The notes under the pieces are model-generated. The model did no database searches. It had not been told where the DNA came from and was given only the letters and a program-made list of their open reading frames with translations. Made by a program: the position numbers and the translations under genes. A stretch of DNA of 64,000 nt from Mixophyes australis (Eukaryota > Chordata > Amphibia > Anura > Limnodynastidae): contig JAVHZZ010000006.1 in the NCBI GenBank assembly GCA_036250195.1, positions 75,075,869 to 75,139,868 of the forward strand, written 5' to 3'. Every line of letters starts with the position of its first letter. Within the stretch, counting starts at the first letter, position 1. This document shows positions 24,747 through 35,299 of this stretch, one piece after another.

Positions 24747-24980
24747 GGGCATGATTCATTAAGGATCTTAACTTGAGAAACTTCTTATTTCAGTCTCCTG
24801 GACAAAACATAGTGTACAAATAAGCTATCAAGTATTTGTGTGCTACATGAAAAAACAGTCAGTATTTAACTTATGTGCAAAACAGAATACTAATTTGCAC
24901 CCCTTGCATTGTAACATGGTTTTGTCCAGGAGACTGAAATAAGAAGTTTCTCAAGTTAAGATCCTTAATGAATCAGGCCC
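24747..24980. mobile_element. GATTCATTAAGG MITE, copy B (internal deletion derivative)
   Basis: Left end GGGCATGATTCATTAAGG and right end CTTAATGAATCAGGCCC. The right arm is full length, but the left arm is cut after CAGTCTCCTGGACAAAAC and jumps to the centre (AGTGTACAAATAAGC). It is thus about 100 bp shorter than copy C at 58398-58730. The outer flanks are AAT and CAT, a possible but imperfect 3-bp duplication. Confidence 0.88.
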
Positions 24981-25497
24981 CATATGTTGGATGGCTAAAA
25001 AGTATCATGTTACAATCTGCTACATAACAAGTTTATTCTGTTTTGGAGTCTACAAGCATTGTCCCTGATTTCCACTCTTTGGTTCTGAACATTTTTATAG
25101 AGATTTGGTCTTAAGTGTTCCCGGACTAACCCCAACCATGGCACCAGCAGAAAGAGTAGACTGTCATCTTCCCAGCTCTATCCGTAGACTATAAATTCTG
25201 CAAAATACAAGTGTACAAATGCTATACATGACATTATGTGGAATGCAAAATCGAAACTCAAAGATTGTATCATTGCAAAACACTATTCTTGTGAATTTAA
25301 ATTTTAAACTTTGTTCATTTTTACATTTAAACCTGAAATCCTACTTTGCAGCTTTTAATATTGATCAAGTGCCAAGTACTACACCCTTTGCTTTGGCTGC
25401 AGTTCTCTATATTGTATGCATTAAAATGAAAGGTTGTTTTACAGTATCTGTAGTAATAATGAGTTATGATCATACCCAGTGGTCACATCATAGCATC

Positions 25498-25756
25498 CAG
25501 GGTCATCTTAACAACATTATGGGCCCCCGGGCAAAGCAATGCACCGGGGCCCCTAGATATAGCTATAGATATATAGATGTATACATATATAGAGATAGAT
25601 AGATGTACTTGCTCAGTGACCCTTGAAGGTTTTTTTTGCAGGTTTTTTACTTTTGCAGGATTATTTATTCTCATTAAGAGCCGTGCCTATAGGGCCCCCT
25701 TGCCCGTGGGGCCCCCGGGCACCTGCCCATCGTGCCCAATGGAAAAGATGGCCCTG
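25498..25756. mobile_element. hAT-like MITE, CAGGGCCATCTT termini, 8-bp TSD
   Basis: Left CAGGGTCATCTTAACA and right AAAAGATGGCCCTG are inverted repeats. A perfect 8-bp duplication ATAGCATC flanks it (25490-25497 and 25757-25764). The interior has two mirrored GGGCCCCCGGGCA boxes and a GATA-rich centre. 259 bp, non-coding. It sits inside a minisatellite unit. Confidence 0.93.
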
Positions 25757-25837
25757 ATAGCATCCTATGTCTATACTGGGTTTAATGGAACTGAATTATG
25801 ATCATGTCTAGTGGTCAGATTATGGTGGGAAGATATA

Positions 25838-26806
25838 GGGCCTGAGTCATTAAGGAAAGTAAGGCAAAAAAAAGGAGTAACTGTGGTGCCCCAAAGCCCT
25901 ATTAAACAGCACAGAGGAAGTGCATAAACGCTTTTAAAATGCAGGGCTACAAGGGGTTACTAGAGGCTGAGGAAGACACAGTGGGAATGACAGTTGACCT
26001 GAAAGTACGTACCCCAGGAGGATGTGCAGGAAGGAGGAGTGTGTGATATAGCAACAAGAAAGGGGAAGCTGACATAAGAGACTGATCTGCTGCTGGAATT
26101 GTGACATTGCCAGCACACACGGCTAGAGAACGTCTGGGGACACACAGTGGGGCGTCCAACACAGTCTCCACGAACTGCAGAACCTTTTCAAGGTAAAATC
26201 CTAGCCTGCAGTGTACTGCACACACCCCAGCGTCAGAGGGAAGAGTGATGAGAGAACAGCGCCATCTTGTGGCTGAATTGAGTAACAGTCCTATGTTTTG
26301 TTATAATCTTTAACACTGCCTACAGTTTAACATCTACCTTTTAGAGAGAAAGTACAGAGACTTAATCGGGATTATTAACCCTTCTGGAAACCTCTGCAGG
26401 ATATTTAAACACTACAAAATTCCTATGCACAGTTCAACCCAGGACTGAGTGTAAAATATGGTAACGTTACCAGGAATAATATTGGTGCACCAAATGTTTT
26501 AGATGGACAAGGTAAGGGAAGGAAATCCCATCCGTCTCGACCACCACACAACTCTGCACTTTGGCAAAACCATGTTGCATTAGAGGGGGAGGTAAATTTA
26601 AAATGTGATGGCAGACTTTTTAGTTGGGGTAGGGCATGTCCTAGATCAACTTTAAATTTCAGTGTAACCATAAAGCTCTCAAGTATTTGTGTGCTATATT
26701 TATATGAAAAAACAGCTGGTATTTAACTTATGTGCAAAATACCCCTTTAATTGTAACATGGTAACTTACTACTTTTTTGCCTTACTTTCCTTAATGAATC
26801 AGACCC
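25838..26806. mobile_element. About 970-bp element with GGGCCTGAGTCATTAAGG termini, ATA duplication
   Basis: Left GGGCCTGAGTCATTAAGGAA and right TTCCTTAATGAATCAGACCC are inverted repeats that extend inward through AGTAAGGCAAAAAA / TTTTTTGCCTTACT. An ATA triplet flanks both sides (25835-25837 and 26807-26809). The right part (26680-26760), with CAAGTATTTGTGTGCTA and AGTATTTAACTTATGTGCAA-like sequence, is homologous to the right arm of the GATTCATTAAGG MITEs. It may be a longer relative of them. No transposase frame found. Confidence 0.75.
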
Positions 26807-26820
26807 ATAGTGTCTTTCCT

Positions 26821-26845
26821 ATGTGTGTGTGTGTATATGTATGTG

Positions 26846-26887
<42 letters not shown>
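26821..26887. repeat. TG/TA microsatellite
   Basis: A TGTGTG-rich stretch followed by about 17 TA units, then a T-run. It lies within a minisatellite unit. Confidence 0.9.
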
Positions 26888-26889
<2 letters not shown>

Positions 26890-27578
26890 TTTTATTTGGG
26901 AACAGAATTGTACTGTCATCATGTTCAGTGGTCAGGTCATCTTGTGGTGGTGTACTGTCCTATGTCTGTATAGAGTATAAAATAATTATATTATGATCAC
27001 ATCCAGTGGTCAGGTTGTGTTGGTAGGTGTTGTTTCCTATGTCTGTCTATATAGGGTGTGATAGAAATGTATTATGATCATTTCTAGTAGTCGGATAAAT
27101 TTGGGAGCTCTAGTGTCTTATATCTATGTAGAGTGTAATCAAATGTATTATGCTTATGTCCAGTGGCTAGGTCATGTTGGTGTTGTAGTGTCCTATTGAT
27201 GTATAGATTGTAATAGAATTGTATTATGATCAGGTCCAGTGGTCAGTTTATGGTTGTCAATTGTATGTCTGTATAGCGTGTAGGACCAGGCAACCCACTC
27301 TCTGCACATCGGGCCTTAGGCTTAGTATGTGGTGACTGGTGCAAATGATTATCTAGGAATAGCGACCGTGTGACCACTGTGTTGAAAGCAGATTTTATGA
27401 CGCTACTGGTCTCTCCTAGACTTCAGGCAGGAAAATTACAATTATTTGGTGGGAGGCAGCACTAACATCAAGCATTACTGGTATAAATTGGGCCATGATA
27501 TAGAATTTGGTTGTGGTTGGTATAAAATGAGGTACTGCTACACTAGGGCACCCTGTATAGAGTGTAAATGAAATTAAT

Positions 27579-28195
27579 CATACTTGTCAACTCTCCCTGA
27601 ATGTCAGGGAGACTCCCTGAAATAGGGGTGATCTCCCTCACTCCCTGAAGAGCCAGGTATTCTCCCTGATGCCGAGTCAGTACAAGATGTGGTTGGCTTC
27701 ACCATCTGTGGCATGATGACATAGGACACATTTCAGAAATTGTGTCCTATGTCCATGTATTGATGCCTATGGAGGTGGCCATTTTCATGTAGACCAAGAT
27801 TTAATCAAAGACTGACAAGTAAGACAACATGACTTCAGTAATGGGGACAGAAATGTAAAAGACACTTCAGTCTCTAGAGATTCATTAGCTGCATTTCTTT
27901 AATGCATAGTTGCCTGCTCTTCTGGAATATCTGGGAGACTCCCGCATTTCTGGGAGACCTCCCAGGATCCCAGGAGAACAAGGCAACCTCTGGGTTGTTG
28001 CCCCTCGCAATAGATAAGTGGTGAGGGTGGGGCTTAATGACGCAAATATTACGTAATCTTAGCTCTGCCCCAATGTAATTGGCCAAAATTGTTTAGGGGT
28101 GGGGCCAAAATGATGCGATTTGTCAAGCCCCGTCCCCACACGCGCACCACCCCCGGTATCTCCCTGAAGCCAATGAGGAAAAGTTGTCAAGTATG
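27579..28195. mobile_element. CATACTTG-terminated element, 617 bp, 8-bp TSD
   Basis: Starts CATACTTGTCAACTCTCCCT and ends AGTTGTCAAGTATG, inverted repeats with one mismatch. A perfect 8-bp duplication AAATTAAT flanks it (27571-27578 and 28196-28203). A second internal end-like motif (TAGTTGCCTGCTCTTCTGG at about 27907, GGGAGACTCCCGC) suggests a nested or rearranged copy. The related element at 61561 shares the CATACNTNNCAACT start and the GGGGCGGGGCCAAAATGA-like right part. The 8-bp duplication favours hAT, but the ends are not the usual CAGNG, so the class stays open. Confidence 0.82.
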
Positions 28196-28264
28196 AAATT
28201 AATTATGATAATGTCCAAGGGTCAGTACATGGATGAGACATTACAAACTACCACTATAAAATGT

Positions 28265-29205
28265 TCATCATTATATTTTTTATACGTTTCTTACTTTGTA
28301 ATGGTTTCCTCCTTGAATTTAACAGGCATACTAGCAGATGTGGAAAATAATAAGTGAATATTGGGTTTTTCAGTGTATGTTTTTAGTGTATACCATTACT
28401 TGCCTTTGGTTAATATGTATTATTTTAAAAGGACTTTTACTCTCAAAGTTAATGTATAAAAGTTGTCTATCCTGAGATCACTAAATCAGTTCTGCTATCC
28501 ACCGTACTTATTTATTGGTTCATTTCACAAAATAGCTGCTGCCTCTGTAGGGAGCACATTGAATCAACATGGAGCACTGCCATACATGAGACTGCTTGTT
28601 TGCCATTACTAATAGGGCACTGGCGCAGGGCAGCCGCTGGAACCTCCTTCACCCCATGGCGGAGTTTGCGCTCAAGCCACTCCCCATCCCCAGCACCTAT
28701 TCCGTTACCTATTTGGAGCGGGGACTTTAAAGTTAAGGGGGCAAGGTGCCTCTGCTGCAAAAATGATATTTTTCAGTTCAGGCAGGCTGCAGGGGCGCCC
28801 CAGTATGCGTGGTGCCTCTTGCTGAGCTTTCCGGGCCCTGTGTGGGGGCTTAATAGAGGCAGAATATCATGAAAGGACCACTGAACCTACACATTCACCT
28901 AAATTCACATTTATGTCTGTTAAAGTTTCAGGAGTTTAACCAAGTATTGTGCAGAGGAAATACTCTCCTCTGTAGTCACATCAGACTTCCTGACAGTTTC
29001 TTATTTGAGGACATAGCAGGCAGTCTCTTTTTGTCTTATAGATAATAGTTCATACTTCAATGGCTACTAACTGTAAACCTAATCTCGGTCATCAATCAAG
29101 ACTTGCCAAAGTATCTGGACCTATATTAGATAGATACTTGTACCACCCCTCTGCTCTGTAATCTCATCAAAATGGGTATTGCCAAAATTCTTTTTATAAA
29201 GGGAT
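28265..29205. other. Unannotated, one GC-rich patch
   Basis: 28600-28860 is GC-rich with AGGGCACTGGCGCAGGGCAG and may be part of an unclassified repeat. No gene seen. The overlapping frames on both strands there are not convincing. Confidence 0.35.
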
Positions 29206-29208
29206 TTA

Positions 29209-29738
29209 GAGGTCTATTTATGACCCACCGCAATTATCATTCCTTATCGACACTTAACAGATGAAATTTTGCAACTATTTATTAAAAAGTCATGCCGGGA
29301 CAGTGCACCTGATAAATAGCTGTTCTGGCAATGACTATCTGGTACCGAAAGCTCCAGATTCTGACCCGGAGTCTTTACTTCACATGCGACCCTTAGGTCC
29401 GTGCATGCGCACCCAGATTAGGTATAGTGTCCAGGCTGACGGAGAATGATGCGAAGATCCCTCTCCTGCGATGCTCTCCCCATAGAATAAAACGGCTATC
29501 GCCTTCTTCAGACGGTGTTAGGAATCAGGCACAAGTTCCGAAAAGCTTCACTTTACAGTGCTGGGTAAATAGGCGCACACCGCAGACTGTGGTATTCTGC
29601 TGTAATTTGCTTAATGCAGGAGATACCTCCGACATGTACTGAATTAGACTTTTGTCAACTCAACAGTATACTAAAATATGCCTAAACCTTGCGGAAACAG
29701 CCATTTCCACATGGTTTAAGGCTTGATAAATCAGCCCC
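29209..29738. mobile_element. Foldback element, GGTCTATTTATGA / TTGATAAATCAGCCCC, TTA duplication
   Basis: The termini GAGGTCTATTTATGAC and CTTGATAAATCAGCCCC are imperfect inverted repeats. TTA flanks both ends (29206-29208 and 29739-29741), consistent with the TWA target of PIF/Harbinger elements. About 530 bp with a moderately CpG-rich interior. Small chance frames only. Confidence 0.75.
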
Positions 29739-30003
29739 TTATTGAGAAAGATACCTATGGTAGAATGGTAGGCTTCATACCCTTCTGTAATGGTAATAAA
29801 TCACAAAGCAAAGTCCTAATATAAAATAAGAATGATTCCATTATTATGCATAAAAAAAATAATATATGCACTTAATGAATGAGAATGGCCAATATAACCA
29901 TATGGCCAAAACTGGTTAGAGTACTGTGGATAGCTTAATAATAAAAGTTGTATTTATTTTTTACCATCCCATGCATCTAGCTCATAGAATCAGGTCCATA
30001 AAA

Positions 30004-30207
30004 TGGTATATTTACTATGCAGTGGTTCCTTACAACCACCGGTTCCCGGCTCTTTGAAGTCCTTTTCTTCAAATGGCAGTTTTATTAAAGACAAAACCCA
30101 ATGGGCTTTATCTTTAATAAAAGTGCCGTTTTAAAAAAATTAGTTTCCGGACAACCACCTCCGGGAAGTGGCGGTTGTACGGAACCACCGCCTAGTAAAT
30201 ATACCCC
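30004..30207. mobile_element. Foldback MITE with GTGGTTCC arms
   Basis: Left TGGTATATTTACTATGCAGT and right CCTAGTAAATATACCCC. The inner arms GTGGTTCCTTACAACCACCG and CGGTTGTACGGAACCACCGC are inverse. The centre pairs AAAGACAAAACCCA / TGGGCTTTATCTTT. It shares only the terminal TATATTTACTA motif with the MITE at 6215. Confidence 0.85.
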
Positions 30208-30209
30208 TT

Positions 30210-31425
30210 CATGTGATACTACATACTACCATGCTGTTGAATCCTGTGGTAGTACACTTTGGTGCTTGTGCATTCATTCAAAAGTTTTTCTTACATTGAT
30301 GTTTTCTTATTTATTGCACTTCCTTATACAGTAAGTGTGCATACGTTCTACCCTCCTGTGCATGGAAGCTACAATTATGGGTATCTTTTATGGAGAGGTC
30401 ACAAAATACTCAAAACACATCCAAAACACTGAGCAATACAGTATGTGGGAAATTCCACAGCAATGTTTTGCTATCTTCATTTGCCTCTAAAGAGAGTGCT
30501 CTTCCCATATGTTAATCTTATGGACTGACCAGGTATTATAATTCATTAGGACATAATGTGTGACACTCCTGGAGAAGGTGAGGAGAGGGTTGACACTCTG
30601 ACCATTTTACCAGTCCAGTGAATCTGTGTGGGGTTTTAATATCAACTTAAAATTACACCTATCCTTTTTTTAAGTTTCAAACAGGCTTGTCCTCTGCATA
30701 TTTTAAATACTGTATTTTAGAATCTCTAAAAGGATTGCACAGGATGTGGATTACGTTAACACTTCGCACGTTACTAAGGCTAAGAGCCCTTGCTTGTGGG
30801 GGTGGCTGAAATCCTACTTAAACCTATAAATCCTAAGATTTCCTATTTTGTGTTGTCCCTCCTCATCCTTTTCTGTAATTCTTATTCTATACAAGTATTT
30901 TGTATTTACTATAAGCCCTACTTGGGCTCACCTGTTTGATATATTTGACAAGAAATTCTCAGTATTCAAGTATCATTATTAATAAGATGGTAATTGCAAT
31001 TTTAAGAGGTTCCTCTCCCAATTATCCTATTACATAACCCAGTATCACCATTAGCCGCTTCACTGGTTATAAAAAATAAATAAAAAAAATTACATTATTT
31101 TCTTAAAAATGGCATGTGATGAGTTGTATACTCCAAAAGTTATTTTGTCAAGAGATGATTTTTCAAAATCCACTCAACGTCAAGGGCAGGATATACCTAT
31201 TCCACATGCAGTCTAAGTAAAATAGCATACACAATATAGCAAAGAAGTACATACTGTACATTAAGTTCAACTGCTTAACATATTGCATCTACCAAAAGCA
31301 TATACATCCCCATTCTGTTAGCAAGCAGTGTTGGCCCTCTCAATGGTTTCAGAGCTATGGCTGCACTTTCTACTTAACTATGATTGGGTAGAATTCACTA
31401 TAGAATGTACAACCACATGCACTGT
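30210..31425. other. Unannotated, no gene seen
   Basis: AT-rich, with no recognised repeat termini. Confidence 0.4.
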
Positions 31426-31429
31426 TGTA

Positions 31430-31770
31430 TAGAACGGTGACACAGTGGTTAGCATTGCTACTTAACAGCGCTGGGGTCATGGGCAGTGGTTGAAGTGAAA
31501 ATTTAGAAGTGGCGGTATGGAAAATGTAATGGGAATGTAGGTGAATGCAATTTGATAGTTTTACAATGAAAGCATTAGGAGAAGTGGCGGTATGGCATAC
31601 CACTGTATGCACCACACTTCGACCACTGGTCATGGGTTCAATTCAGACCAGAGTCCTATCTATGTGGAGTTTGTATGTTCTTCCCAGGTTTGTCTGGGTT
31701 TCCTCTGCGTGTTGTGGTTTCCCCCCCCCTACAGTCCAAAGACACACTGGCAGACTAATTAGCTTCTGAA
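31430..31770 (+). mobile_element. tRNA-derived SINE, interrupted
   Basis: The head carries a tRNA-like A-box region (CAGTGGTTAGCATTGC at 31443) and a B box (GGTTCAATTC at 31635, compare GGTTCRANTCC). The body follows with TGTGGAGTTTGTATGTTCTT and GTTTCCTCTGCGTGTTG, homologous to the SINE at 34105. The hAT at 31484-31628 splits the head. The tail is lost after CAGACTAATTAGCTTCTG. Such SINEs were transcribed by RNA polymerase III and mobilised by the L2-type LINE whose 3' tail they share. Confidence 0.75.
31484..31628. mobile_element. hAT-like MITE inside the SINE head, 8-bp TSD
   Basis: Left CAGTGGTTGAAGTG and right CACTTCGACCACTG are inverted repeats. A perfect 8-bp duplication GTCATGGG flanks it (31476-31483 and 31629-31636). 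145 bp. It contains two GAAGTGGCGGTATGG direct repeats. Confidence 0.93.
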
Positions 31771-31774
31771 AAAA

Positions 31775-32830
31775 ATAGCCATGGATGTGCTTCCTGCACC
31801 TCTCTACTGGTAGTTTGGTCCACTCTTTTGTGCAAACTGCTCCAGTTCTCCCAGATATGTAGGGTTCCTTCTCCCAACTGCTGCGTTCAGATCTCTCCAC
31901 AGATGTTCTATTAGATCTGGACTAATTGCTGGCCACTTCAGAACAGTCCAGTGTCTTGTCTTGAACCATTCCTGGGTGCTTTTCGAAGTGTCTTTTGGGT
32001 CATTATACTGCGGGAAGACCCATTACCTTCGTCAAAGACCCAAATTTCTGACACTAGGTTAAACATTGCGTTCCAAAATGGCATGGTTGGTAATCTCCAG
32101 AAGCTCCTCCATGTTTTATTGTAAGGAAGATGTTCTTTTTTTATTTTGTTTTCTGTAAATATAGGGATGATGTGCATTACCAAAAAGCTCTAATTTGGTC
32201 TCCTCTGTCTGCATAACATTCTCCCAGTAGGAATTTGGCTTGTTCAAGTTTGTTTTGGCAAAATTGGCCTGTCTCATGTCTCACTCTCTCAGCAGTGGGG
32301 CCCCCTGGGCCTCCTACCATATAACTGAGCTGTGTGTGAGTTGAAACCTTGAATCTGTTTGGCAGTTGATTGTGGTGCTTTCTCCACTGTTCGATCAATC
32401 CTGTGTTACAATATTTGATCGAGTTTTCTCTTGCAGTCATGTCACGGGAGGTTGGCTACAGTGCCATGGGCATAAAATGTCCTAATAACATTTTGTACAG
32501 TGTAAAAGGGAACAACAAGGTCCCTGGAGATTGATTTGTAGACTTGAGATTGTCCATGCTTGGCTATAATCTTCTGTCTGACCTAATCCTCTGTCTGTCT
32601 TTCTTTTCTCCATGCTCATTGTCATGAGTGATGTGTATATTACAGGCGCAGGTGAGTTCAGTTCCAAAGTGAAGCAGAATCGCCAACTTCAAATCTAACT
32701 ATTTGTAACTTCTTCTAAAAGGGGCCAATAATTTGATCCAGTTCATTTAGAAATGTCTGTGTGAAATAAACTACAACTTGGTACATTTTTCTGCTGTTTT
32801 TTTTTTATTATTTCACTGCAATTCAAAGAA
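31775..32830 (-). pseudogene. Tc1-like transposon with dead transposase
   Basis: Reading the minus strand from high to low coordinates, with frameshifts, the Tc1 transposase order is preserved. A helix-turn-helix region lies at about 32400-32500. NVMQTEETKLELFG at about 32172-32215 corresponds to the first catalytic Asp block, normally WTDETK, here with D changed to E. PQYNDPKDTSKS at about 31975-32015 is the second Asp block. HLWRDLNAAVGRRNPTYLGE at about 31840-31900 follows the third acidic residue. The family's transposase is about 340 residues and the region covers nearly all of it, but stops and at least two frameshifts kill it. The outer inverted repeats are not clear. GGGGCCAATAATTTGATCC at 32720 resembles the family's subterminal sequence. 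Confidence 0.8.
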
Positions 32831-32834
32831 ATAC

Positions 32835-33718
32835 ATATATGGATACCAAAATATTTTGTACATTTCAACAATTTTCTGGAATAAATAATGCAATATTGGA
32901 AAAAACTGCAAGCACCAATGGGACAGGGACTGATGTGTACAGTGCTGCGTAATATGTTGGCAATGTATAAAATTATAATATATGCATTAAGAATCAAGAA
33001 AGCTGGGCAAAGTAAGAACCGCCCCCACCCAACCAAACGCCTCCCAGAACTGCCCAAACCCGCCCACAAATAGACATATTTAGACATATTTAGACAAAAT
33101 ACAACCACTTTTTAATTAAGCCATGCCCCCTTTGTGGGCCATGAATTAGGACGTTTCAATTGTGAGAATATAAATAAACAGTTGTAGAAGTGGTCATTTC
33201 TAATATCCATAATAGTTTACTGTTGGTAGGTGCATTTTGCTTTATAATGCTCAAGTTTTTCTAATGAACACTGGTGTGACGACACCAGAACTCGCCGCTC
33301 ATACAGATACATTTCATACAGATATATTACTGCTGCATTGTTAACGCATCATTTTGGAATCTTACAAATATGCTTTTGATAATTTCCTTAAGGAGAGCGG
33401 CAGCAGTGTGAATTGAAGGATAGTACTTAGCCTCTCAGCGACCCAATATATGTGTTGGCATTAAGACACTACAGGGTAGCTCATGAAGTTATGGTCATCT
33501 AACTGTATATAATGAGCATTTGGGACTGTATATGATGGACATATGGGTCTGATGACCTTTGCCAAAGCACACACAGTAATTATTTGCTTTTTTTTGGTCA
33601 CACCATACATGTCACACTTTTTTGTCTTTGTTTTGCACTGGACATGAAACATGATATTCCTAATTTTTGTGCTGCACAAAAGTCCACCAATTTAACCCCT
33701 CCATTGCACACTCCTTTC
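32835..33718. other. Mostly unannotated, with possible L2 3' trace
   Basis: GGGACAGGGACTGATGTG, then ACAGTGCTGCGTAATATGTTG at 32920-32960 resembles the L2/SINE 3' UTR in plus orientation, without a TGATG tail. Nothing else recognised. Confidence 0.4.
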
Positions 33719-33721
33719 TTA

Positions 33722-34090
33722 AGCTGGGTACACACTACAGTCATTTTCATGCAATTACGTGCAGATCATATGATAAACAACCATTTAATCAGATATTGCA
33801 TTAGTGTGCATACTCCCACGATCATGTTTTATTGCACCAAAGCAAATTGTATTGTTTCATTTGGTTTTAAAAACATCCTAAAAATCATGATCAGCGATGG
33901 AACGATGTTGGGCAAATGTGGAAGTGTGTATATACTGACGACCAGCAGTCTAGGCAGATCTCTATACTGTAGAGTGTGTAGAGTGAGTCACAATCATTTC
34001 AGCAGATAGTATGAAAGATGAAGACCACAGATCTGAAGGTAAATAGTGTAGGTTGTACACATAAATCTGCATGCTCATCTGGACTTTCAG
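33722..34090 (+). mobile_element. AGCTGGGTACACAC MITE, copy 2, right end missing
   Basis: Starts AGCTGGGTACACACTACAG after TTA (33719-33721). It runs in the opposite orientation to 602-1014 and shares ATCATGTTTTATTGCACCAA-type, CAGATCTGAAGGTAAAT and CTGCATGCTCATCTGGACTTTCAGT-like segments. The far terminus is absent: the sequence passes into the SINE at 34105. The 141-residue frame at 33584-34009 overlaps it and is not a gene. Confidence 0.75.
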
Positions 34091-34104
34091 TGCACTGTTC
34101 TAGA

Positions 34105-34414
34105 TAGAGTTCATGAGTTCAATTCCTGACCATGGCCTTATCTGTGTGGAGTTTGTATGTTCTCCCCGTGTTTGCGTGGGTTTCCTCCGGGTGCTCCGGT
34201 TTCCTCCCACACGCCAAAAAAACCCACACTAGTAGGTTAATTGGCTGCTTATCAATAATTGACCCTAGTCTCTCCCTCCCTCTGTGTGTGTGTGTGTGTG
34301 TCTATATTAGGGAAGTTAGACTGTAAACTCCAATGGGGCAGGGACTGAGATGAGTGAGTTCTGTACAGCGCTGCGGAATTAGTGGCGCTATATAAATAAA
34401 CAATGATGATGATG
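34105..34414 (+). mobile_element. tRNA-derived SINE with L2-type 3' end, head truncated
   Basis: Begins near the B box (GAGTTCAATTCCTGACC at 34115). It continues through TGTGGAGTTTGTATGTTCTC, CCTCCGGGTGCTCCGGTTTC, AGGTTAATTGGCTGCT and a TG run, and ends in the L2-like tail GGGGCAGGGACTGAGATG, then GGCGCTATATAAATAAAC and ATGATGATGATG. It is the best-preserved copy in the window. The A box is missing. Confidence 0.85.
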
Positions 34415-34491
34415 AAATAGAACACATTTACCCATCTTGATTAATATGAGAGAGCATTTAGTATGGTCAACTTTTTCATTGCCCGGCCACA

Positions 34492-34640
34492 CATCATCAT
34501 CATCATTTATTTATATAGCGCCACTAATTCCGCAGCGCTGTACAGAGAACTCATTCACATCAGTCCCTGCCCCATTGGAGCTTACAGTCTAAATTCCCTA
34601 ATATAGACACACACTCACACAGACACAGACACAGATAAGG
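34492..34640 (-). mobile_element. SINE/L2-type 3' end, inverted copy
   Basis: The plus strand reads CATCATCATCATTTATTTAT, then ATAGCGCCACTAATTCCGC, and continues to TTGGAGCTTACAGTC. It is the near-perfect inverse of the tail at 34310-34414. The two tails face each other across about 78 bases. Confidence 0.85.
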
Positions 34641-34659
34641 GAAGTGTGGCCATCGGCCT

Positions 34660-35290
34660 AAACGAAGTTAAAATCATGTGGGTGAGTGATTAGGTGTTTA
34701 GCCTATGGGCTGCTTCTTTTTGTTAACCAATAAGGCAGGGGAGGGGAGTGGTCTAGTTTTATATAGGAGAAGTTCTCCTGCATTTCCCCCTCTCTGCTTC
34801 CGGATTCCTCCCGCCCACCCGGCAGTTTTGAGGTTTTTGTATCTGTGGTTCTTCTAGGTGGGAGAGCAGTGCAGTCGGTAAGTTTGCATATGGTGCTTGG
34901 GTTATCTCGTCATAGGTCACTACTCCCCCTTTTGGATTGTGTTGTCATCACGTGTGTTGGGTCCAGTGAATGGGACTCTGGGCCAGTATGTTGAATATTT
35001 TACTGGCGGTTATAAGGGGGTGTAGTCTTGCGGTTGGACAAGATATTTCGCACCGGCCAATAGATAAGGTATGATCCTGGGTTGGTGGTACAATGGTCTG
35101 ACCTTTCCACAGTTATTGGTTTTGTGTTTGCTGACTGCCCTGCTCTCGTCCGCCTCTCAGCCCCTTTAGCTTTAATATTAGTCATTTCATAAATAATATT
35201 TCATTCCAACGTTAATTTGGTGTCCCTGTCTTTATTGGTTTTCATTATGGTATTATGGTAAACACTAAGAACTTCCACACTGTGCATTTT
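34660..35290 (+). repeat. Possible LTR- or DIRS/Ngaro-type terminal region
   Basis: Features consistent with a retroelement terminal segment are a TATA-like TTTTATATAGG at about 34757, a CT-rich stretch downstream and, at the end, AATAATATTTCATTCC with TGGTGTCCCTGTCTTTATTGG. CGGTTATAAGGGGGTGTAG, TGGTGGTACAATGGTCTGAC and GTTATTGGTTTTGTG look familiar to me from frog retroelement ends. No coding part, primer-binding site or paired repeat was found, so this is tentative. Confidence 0.3.
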
Positions 35291-35299
35291 AATGAACAG

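Larger units (their letters stand above)
25440..28260 (+). repeat. Degenerate minisatellite, unit about 75-80 bp, interrupted by three insertions
   Basis: At least eight diverged units share TATTATGATCAYRTCCAGTG, then GTCAGGT, then CCTATGTCTRTATAGAG. Units are visible at about 25465, 25765-25834, 26905-26975, 26990-27060, 27070-27130, 27145-27205, 27220-27280 and 28203-28240. The array is interrupted by the hAT at 25498-25756, the element at 25838-26806 and the CATACTTG element at 27579-28195. In each case the unit resumes exactly across the insertion, so the array is older than all three. A non-array stretch lies at about 27285-27550. Confidence 0.75.

Noticed and set aside
31430..31650. A tRNA gene from the A- and B-box-like sequences
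   Set aside because: No cloverleaf can be formed. The body and tail are those of the SINE at 34105.
33584..34009. 141-residue plus-strand frame
   Set aside because: It runs into the MITE at 33722-34090, whose other copy at 602 does not keep the frame open.
34740..34770. TATA-box-like TTTTATATAGG as a host promoter
   Set aside because: No coding exon follows. The context looks more like a retroelement terminal region, itself only tentative.
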